Below are positions 29,027 to 33,987 of a stretch of DNA of 33,987 nt, in pieces (positions within the stretch are counted from its first letter, which is position 1; every line of letters starts with the position of its first letter). The stretch comes from a virus. Under the pieces are notes generated by a model, which was not told the DNA's origin, ran no database searches, and saw only the letters and a list, made by a program, of their open reading frames with translations. The stretch spans positions 1-33,987 of the IMG/VR virus record IMGVR_UViG_3300045921_000114. One strand, written 5' to 3'. The position numbers and the translations under genes are program-made.

Positions 29027-29539
29027 CTACTTGAACACTCTCTCCAAGACGCCGGCCACGATGATGGCCACTGCAGACAAAACGGCGGCAATCATAGGCC
29101 AGTTTTGTCTAAGGTAATCGATCATCCTCACCCGATGGTAAACAGGCATGGCAATAGCGGAGGTTGCTGGGAAATGAGGTGTAATCTGAGACAAAAACAT
29201 TGCAAACGTGCCGTCATCCAGCGCGATCCTAGAGACACGTAGCTGCACCCATCTGACCGTGTTGGTTTTTGTGATGTACCGCTTGACCATGTCGTAAGCA
29301 TCAACCTTGTCAGCTGCGAGATCGTTTGCCATGGCCTCGTCGGCGGTAATGTCTTCCGGGTGAGTGATATCCTTCCATGTCTTGGTTTTTAGCTCCGCTT
29401 CCGCATACTCGACGATTCTGCAAAAAGCCGGATTGCCAGACAGGAATCGCCCTTCGTCGTCCAAGACTGCTAGTCCGGCTACAGAATGCTTCCAAAGCTC
29501 TTGCCAGAGCTTATCTGGAGGAATAAGAGCGAGTTTCAC
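29027..29539 (-). CDS. PAS-domain protein with C-terminal membrane anchor
   Basis: A protein of 170 aa. Residues about 15-122 form a PAS domain: AVLDDEGRFLSGNPAFCRIVEYAEAELKTKTWKDITHPED is the S-box, followed by VKRYITKTNTVRWVQLRVSRIALDDGTFAMFLSQITP. A transmembrane helix follows at about 148-166 (PMIAAVLSAVAIIVAGVL). No kinase or cyclase domain is attached. Start GTG 29539 overlaps the tail-fibre stop (GTGA). PAS proteins of this kind are rare in phages; it may sense or scaffold at the inner membrane during late infection. Confidence 0.85.
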   Translation of the reverse strand: MKLALIPPDKLWQELWKHSVAGLAVLDDEGRFLSGNPAFCRIVEYAEAELKTKTWKDITHPEDITADEAMANDLAADKVDAYDMVKRYITKTNTVRWVQLRVSRIALDDGTFAMFLSQITPHFPATSAIAMPVYHRVRMIDYLRQNWPMIAAVLSAVAIIVAGVLERVFK

Positions 29540-31242
29540 GTTAACTCCCAGCGGCGTATAACGACACCGGGAGGGGCAATTGCGTCTAGTTGATCGCCGA
29601 GCCGAATATGCTTAAGCAACTGCGAAATATCTTCGCCGGCAAGCAAGAGGTTGTGCAGAAGTTCTGCTTTGTCCCCTACCGGATCAAGCAACACTGCTTC
29701 CTGTGTAGCAGGATCTATGTCAGGGAACGGATGCGGGAAGATCGGCATGTCGGCTTGCTTCAGTGCTTGGGTAATTTCCACCGCCTGCGCTTGGATGTTT
29801 ACCGCAGAAGTTCCCTCCTCGAGCGCTTTACGCAAAGCAGCGCGCACTCCTGAGCGATCAATCTTGTATTTCCGCCCGGTTGCGTCTATGTAGTCCGGGC
29901 GGATATCCGTCGGCCCGTTGTTTGCCCAGGGCGGATCTTCGGCGACGTAAGACCCGATGATTTTCCCGGAGCCTTTATCCACAAGGGCAAAAACGAAAAC
30001 CGGGATGTCGCCGTTGCCAAGGTCATATGGCGGCGAGGACTGCACATAGCGCTGGTAGGCCGTCAGAGTTCTACCTTCCGTGCCACTCCAGTTATGAGTC
30101 GCGTGGATGTACGCGGCCGCCGAGATGTTGCCATTAAGGTTGTTTCTCACATCCACGGATACCGTGTAAGTGTGATTGCTGCCAATGGTCATCGTAAACC
30201 CCAGCCGCGGCCAGAATCCGTATTCTCCGCCAGGCAGCGTGCGGGAGCCTTGCGTACCTGTCCACGAGACCGACCCATCCGTTGTTTTGAGGTGAGACTG
30301 CGCCACACCTCCAGCAGAGATGATTGCAGCCAGGATGTCTGCCCCGCTCATGGGTAAGGACGTGACCGGAGCCGCCGGGTTCATCAACTGAAACTTGTCA
30401 AGCGTTTGGTCGTACCGGACGTGCATGTGAAACCCGGCGCCCGGAATGTCTCCTGCCAGAAGCGGCAGATTGTTGCCCTTTACAATCGTTTTTGCCGGCA
30501 ATCCATCTACGGAAAGCGTAGGCGTCGCCGTCGTGTTCGCAGCGCTTGCCCGAACGAACAATTCCATGTGATTCACAAGGGCCGTGACCGTGGGCGTGTA
30601 CGCGACCGTGATCGCATCTGCAGTGCCGCCGGCTGAGGCTGCTCTACGGGTTACAGAGACCGCATGCACAAACTCTGTAGATGCAACACGCGTTGTGTTG
30701 GTGCTGGTCGCCGCCGTTGGCGTAGTAGACACGCGTGGCGTCACTAGCTGAAATTGCGTGCCGTCGTAAGTGACCGTTACGACTTGTCCGCTCAAGATAT
30801 CGCCAGCAACAAGCGCCGTCGTGCCTTCCTTTGTCACAGACTTAACCCCGAGCCCGCTTACGTTAAGCGTAACGGCACCGGTATTGGTCGCGGCCGCAAT
30901 AAACCGGAAGGTTTGCCCCGCTGCATACGCCGTTGGCGTAGGGGTGGCGGAAGCAGTGATAGTGTCAGTACCGGAAACGGAAGTGAGCCACTGTATACTT
31001 CCTTGCGCCTGATCCGCCCTTGCGTAGTCCGTCGCTGCGGATGCCGTGGCCACGTTCGTGTGCTTGTAGCCACCCATGGGGAGGTTAGCAGTAGGTGTAG
31101 ACTGTCCATCCCTGGCGATAGACTGCGTAAGCGCCGCGGCGATGTCTCCCATCTCGGTGTTAACCGTAGATGCCGAAATGGTCGTACCCGAGACATACGG
31201 GATCACAGCGCGGTTATAGGTACCTGATCCGTCTCTAGCCAT
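29536..31242 (-). CDS. Tail fibre / receptor-binding protein
   Basis: A protein of 568 aa. The N-terminus (YNRAVIPYVSGTTISASTVNTEMGDIAAALTQSIARDGQSTPTANLPMGGYKHTNVATASAATDYARADQ) is the usual attachment region of podovirus fibres, with the 'LPMGGYKHTNV' strand pattern. The middle consists of repeated Gly/Thr-rich beta segments (TFRFIAAATNTGAVTLNVSGLG; ANTTATPTLSVDGLPAKTI), and the C-terminal part is charged and helical. No variable repeat or reverse transcriptase is present, so this is not a diversifying fibre. AGGA 9 bases before ATG 31242. Confidence 0.88.
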   Translation of the reverse strand: MARDGSGTYNRAVIPYVSGTTISASTVNTEMGDIAAALTQSIARDGQSTPTANLPMGGYKHTNVATASAATDYARADQAQGSIQWLTSVSGTDTITASATPTPTAYAAGQTFRFIAAATNTGAVTLNVSGLGVKSVTKEGTTALVAGDILSGQVVTVTYDGTQFQLVTPRVSTTPTAATSTNTTRVASTEFVHAVSVTRRAASAGGTADAITVAYTPTVTALVNHMELFVRASAANTTATPTLSVDGLPAKTIVKGNNLPLLAGDIPGAGFHMHVRYDQTLDKFQLMNPAAPVTSLPMSGADILAAIISAGGVAQSHLKTTDGSVSWTGTQGSRTLPGGEYGFWPRLGFTMTIGSNHTYTVSVDVRNNLNGNISAAAYIHATHNWSGTEGRTLTAYQRYVQSSPPYDLGNGDIPVFVFALVDKGSGKIIGSYVAEDPPWANNGPTDIRPDYIDATGRKYKIDRSGVRAALRKALEEGTSAVNIQAQAVEITQALKQADMPIFPHPFPDIDPATQEAVLLDPVGDKAELLHNLLLAGEDISQLLKHIRLGDQLDAIAPPGVVIRRWELT

Positions 31243-31264
31243 CTATTTTTCCTAAGGAGTCTTT

Positions 31265-31444
31265 ATGGAGCCGTGGATGCACAGTGTTGCAATGGGCGTT
31301 GGAGTCTTGATCTACGCCGTATTAATCGAATCTTGGCGTGACCGCAGCAGCGGTGACGGCGGGCGGATAGGCAAGATTCCTGGCGAGACGGGCCGCCGCT
31401 GGGGATACCGCCTGGGCAGGCTTTGCGGGCACCTGCGCCGCTAG
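31265..31444 (+). CDS. Possible antisense 59-aa membrane protein
   Basis: ATG 31265, with AAGGAG 5 bases upstream, encodes 59 residues: one hydrophobic helix (SVAMGVGVLIYAVLIESW) and a very basic tail (RDRSSGDGGRIGKIPGETGRR...). The first 57 bases are in the gap between two late genes; the rest is antisense to the end of the 31322-33349 gene. The AAGGAG belongs to a palindrome TCCTAAGGA that also serves the fibre gene on the other strand, so it may be chance. Confidence 0.3.
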   Translation: MEPWMHSVAMGVGVLIYAVLIESWRDRSSGDGGRIGKIPGETGRRWGYRLGRLCGHLRR

Positions 31445-33349
31445 GGCTTTGTCTACTGCGCGATCGCGGATTATCGAAGATGCCATTCCTTTACCACCAG
31501 AAACAGCAGCCTTTTTGACCGGTCCGAGGAATCGGCTTAGAAAGTTAGCTACTGCTGCCCCGGTGTTGCTGTAGTTGACTGCGGCATCCTCTGGAGCACT
31601 CCGGATGTAAGCGCCAACTCTAGCGATTCTGGAAAGCTCGTCAGCCCCTTCAGCACCGAAGATTGCTTGCAGTTTTTCCGGGCCGAGTTTCTTAAGCGCG
31701 GATTGGAACCTTGACGGAGTAAAGATCGCATCGCCCGCTGCGTTTTGGCCAAATGCGGCGGTTTGCAAGTATTCGGCAACTTGGGCGGATACCTGTTTTC
31801 CTTGCTCTGGCCCAAGAATCTTCATCAAGCGACGCGTATCGTCTACTCCCCCGGAAATCACGTAACGGTCTACAAACTTCTCCGGCGCAATCTTGCCCTC
31901 CACTGCGTCTTTTAAAGCAGGAATTGCATCTTGCAAGTTAAACCGTTTACGGGCTGCAACTCGAGCAGTGTCAAAAGCGGCTTTAGCCGCAACGCCGGCT
32001 TCCCCTTCAATAGGCGCATCATTTAGCGCAGTCCTGATTACGCCAATCGCTTTCGCGCCAGCAGGTTTCGAGCTGCGTTGTGCGTCCGACAAAACGCTAT
32101 CAATCTGTGTCAGCGTGTTGACGTTCAGCGGCACCTTTCCAGAACTGATATCATTCAAAAGCCCGCGCACTTCTTCCGGGAGGAAGCGCCCTTGTTGTCC
32201 TTTATCTAGCGCGTCGTTAGCAGCACGCGAGAACTTGGCAACATCCACGCTAGCGTAACGCCCTGCGGAATCTCTGGCAGACTGATACAGGTTATTTATC
32301 CTGGCTTTCAGTGCGTTATCGATCTCGGATAGCTTTGCGATGCCTTGTGTTCCGGCCTCGTATGGCGTCTTAGCCCCTTCCGCCCTGCGTTGCAGGAGTT
32401 CTGCAAGCTTGCGGTTCTGCTCGCTGAACCTGGCCTGAAGCGGATCGCCTACGCCCTCAATCCCTCGGAGGTTGCGCTCCCGTGCAAACTGCACCGGGTT
32501 ACGCGTGATCTGTCCTAGAGTCGGTTGAATGCCGAGCTTCTCGAACTCCATAGTTCTCAAGGCTGCTGCCATGTCAAGTTGCTTGCCGCGATTGAGAGCT
32601 TCCGCCGCCTGGGCTTGTAGCTGCGCCATAGCCTCCGGCGAGAGGTTGTCAACGTCGATGCCTTCTTTCAGCATTTGAGCCTTGAGGCTGGGATCTTGAA
32701 GTAGCTTAGCGAAACGCGGGCCAACGTCTTTGCCTTTGTCCATAAGGCCAACAACCTTGCCAGCCGCCCAATTGGTTATGGGCGCAGCAATAGCGCCAGT
32801 AGCCGCGCCCATGCCTGCCTGCTCTGCTTTCCCTAGCCAGTAATCCCTTTCGGGATCCGGACCAGGAGTAAGCAGTCCAATGCCAGCGCCAACCGCGGCG
32901 CCACGCATAGCGGCTTGCGGCATAGACATGCCCAGCCTGATGGGAGCAGTCTCGGCGACTGCGGCATTGACAGGGCTCAGCACATTGCCAGCAATGCGCG
33001 CAACGTCCACCCCTTCCGACCCCGTCGCCTTCCTGGCCGCTTGATACTCCTGTTCAGCACGTTGATTCATCCCAGCGACGCGCTGCGCCTCAGAACCGAA
33101 GAACTTCGAAACAGGATTAGAAGCGAGTCCGAAAAAACCCGTGCTCGCCTCGAGCGCTTTTGGAAGAAGGACCGCGCCGGCGTCGATAGGATCGCGCATG
33201 CCTTGCACGATACGCATCGGGACAGATGCCTGAATCTTTTGCCGGGTGGTTGCTGGAAGGCGCGCCAAGATCTCTTCTTGTGAGGCATCGTCCGGGGCTT
33301 CTACCTCGTATTTTCCCCCGTCTGGACCAATAACGCGATACCTTGCCAT
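31322..33349 (-). CDS. Large ejection/internal virion protein
   Basis: A protein of 675 aa from ATG 33349, which shares one base with the previous stop (TGATG); a TTG one codon earlier is possible. A short N-terminal part (MARYRVIGPDGGKYEVEAPDDASQEEILARLP) is of a type common in podovirus internal proteins. Gly/Ala-rich hydrophobic segments near residues 145-200 (AAMRGAAVGAGIGLL; AGMGAATGAIAAPI) may cross a membrane, and the rest is Ala/Lys-rich helix. No transglycosylase motif is seen. Its size and position beside two other virion proteins point to a DNA-delivery protein. Confidence 0.8.
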   Translation of the reverse strand: MARYRVIGPDGGKYEVEAPDDASQEEILARLPATTRQKIQASVPMRIVQGMRDPIDAGAVLLPKALEASTGFFGLASNPVSKFFGSEAQRVAGMNQRAEQEYQAARKATGSEGVDVARIAGNVLSPVNAAVAETAPIRLGMSMPQAAMRGAAVGAGIGLLTPGPDPERDYWLGKAEQAGMGAATGAIAAPITNWAAGKVVGLMDKGKDVGPRFAKLLQDPSLKAQMLKEGIDVDNLSPEAMAQLQAQAAEALNRGKQLDMAAALRTMEFEKLGIQPTLGQITRNPVQFARERNLRGIEGVGDPLQARFSEQNRKLAELLQRRAEGAKTPYEAGTQGIAKLSEIDNALKARINNLYQSARDSAGRYASVDVAKFSRAANDALDKGQQGRFLPEEVRGLLNDISSGKVPLNVNTLTQIDSVLSDAQRSSKPAGAKAIGVIRTALNDAPIEGEAGVAAKAAFDTARVAARKRFNLQDAIPALKDAVEGKIAPEKFVDRYVISGGVDDTRRLMKILGPEQGKQVSAQVAEYLQTAAFGQNAAGDAIFTPSRFQSALKKLGPEKLQAIFGAEGADELSRIARVGAYIRSAPEDAAVNYSNTGAAVANFLSRFLGPVKKAAVSGGKGMASSIIRDRAVDKALAAQVPAKPAQAVSPAAARLARNLAYPPAVTAAAVTPRFD

Positions 33350-33987
33350 CAATCAATCCTTTCAATGCGCCAACCAGACTGCTGCGGGTCTTGTTGAATC
33401 GGCTGAGGCTTTCCATTTTTGAAGTTTTCCAGCGCTTTGCGTTCTTCCTTGGTGAGGAAGGTGTCGCCGAAACGCTCTCTCATAAGCTCGTTTAGCTTTT
33501 GGCTGGAGAATTGACCAGAACGAACAAGCTGGTCTTTCATGTCGGCCCTGAAAGCCGCTCGTTCTGCCATTCTCTCTGCCAGTTTGACCATAAGCTCCCG
33601 GCCTTCCCTGCGATTTATAAGACTTGGAAGCGCGCTTAGATAAGTCCTCATCTCAAAGTCTGATGTCGCGCCAGAGCCCGCCACGCGCATGGTGGGCGCA
33701 AGCCTGGCCCGGATGCTTTCCGCAACTGCGTTTGCATCCGCCATACGAGCGAGATCCGTTCCTTCTGGCATGTATTGCCCGAGAGTCGCTTTGAACTGAT
33801 CCAATCGCCCGCCCGAATAAGGCGCGAGAATGTCTGCGATTGCGCGCACCTGCAAAGCGTTATCGTAAGCAGAATCGGCAATGTCCCTTAGCTTGCCGAC
33901 AGATTCAGCATCCTGCTGGCTTAGTTTTTTCTCGTAAGCCCCTACGGTTACATTCATTTCCGGCTTTCCTGCGGCCGCTTTGGAAAG
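33349..33987 (-). CDS. Ejection/internal virion protein, C-terminal part (continues from 1-1233)
   Basis: The frame is open to the right end and, on the circle, joins the N-terminal part at 1-1233 (33811-33987 duplicates 1-177). This portion holds VGAYEKKLSQQDAESVGKLRDIADSAY, a long Leu/Ala/Arg helix region, MRTYLSALPSLINRREGRELMVKLAERMAERAAFRADM and the end QDPQQSGWRIERID. An apparent start at 33957 is an internal Met. Coil-forming and without enzyme motifs. Confidence 0.75.
   Translation of the reverse strand, partial: LSKAAAGKPEMNVTVGAYEKKLSQQDAESVGKLRDIADSAYDNALQVRAIADILAPYSGGRLDQFKATLGQYMPEGTDLARMADANAVAESIRARLAPTMRVAGSGATSDFEMRTYLSALPSLINRREGRELMVKLAERMAERAAFRADMKDQLVRSGQFSSQKLNELMRERFGDTFLTKEERKALENFKNGKPQPIQQDPQQSGWRIERID
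33811..33987. repeat. Right copy of the terminal overlap
   Basis: Same segment as 1-177, identical over the last 127 bases, with substitutions at positions corresponding to 28 (G for A), 40 (C for A) and 50 (T for G). Features in this copy duplicate those at the left end and should be counted once. Confidence 0.9.

Noticed and set aside
29536-31242. Diversity-generating retroelement, expected in BPP-1-like phages
   Set aside because: No reverse transcriptase gene and no template/variable repeat pair near the fibre gene or elsewhere.

Overview
This window is one complete genome, with the ends overlapping, of a short-tailed (podovirus-type) double-stranded DNA phage. The first and last 177 bases are the same segment (51-177 identical, three substitutions in 1-50), so the molecule closes into a circle of about 33,810 bp and one ejection-protein gene runs across the junction. 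The portal, large terminase, HK97-type capsid protein, tail adaptor/nozzle pair and large ejection proteins resemble BPP-1-like and related phages of Betaproteobacteria. Moderate-to-high G+C and a lysis cassette with a lipoprotein point to a Gram-negative host. The exact host cannot be read from the sequence.

Layout. (1) Late genes lie on the minus strand, from a sigma70-type promoter at 15466-15493 down through small and large terminase, portal, minor virion proteins, LamG fibre-like protein, scaffold, major capsid, cement protein, tail adaptor, tail nozzle, GNAT protein and three ejection proteins. They continue across the junction (1 = 33811) into the tail fibre, a PAS-domain membrane protein, a secreted zincin, a metallophosphoesterase, M15 endolysin, holin and spanin-like lipoprotein, ending near 26069. 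(2) An early operon lies on the plus strand (16034-23159): small proteins, an XRE-type regulator, an ERF annealase, a small protein with an SSB-like acidic tip, zinc-finger proteins, a replication-organiser C-terminal domain, a PD-(D/E)XK-like protein and, last, a zinc protein resembling Q antiterminators. (3) Between the convergent ends of the two operons sits a type I hsdM-hsdS pair (23175-25906) with no hsdR.

Two non-coding control regions stand out. The divergent region 15327-16033 carries the late promoter, followed by an intrinsic terminator just before the first late gene, and the early promoter with TACGC half-sites. The region 16859-17490 carries an A+T-rich stretch, perfect dyads, a 67-bp iteron-like array (5 x 8 bp plus 3 x 9 bp), GTGACG half-sites, an exact sigma54 -24/-12 consensus and a 16-bp palindrome. 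It is the best candidate for a replication origin and early switch.

Working model, as inference: early genes use host RNA polymerase and the host replisome, and recombination is supported by the ERF/SSB-like pair. The Q-like protein would let polymerase pass the leader terminator and the internal terminator behind the capsid genes. The HsdMS methylase, expressed with or after late genes, would modify progeny DNA. I see no integrase, reverse transcriptase, DNA polymerase, RNA polymerase, tRNA or CRISPR array.
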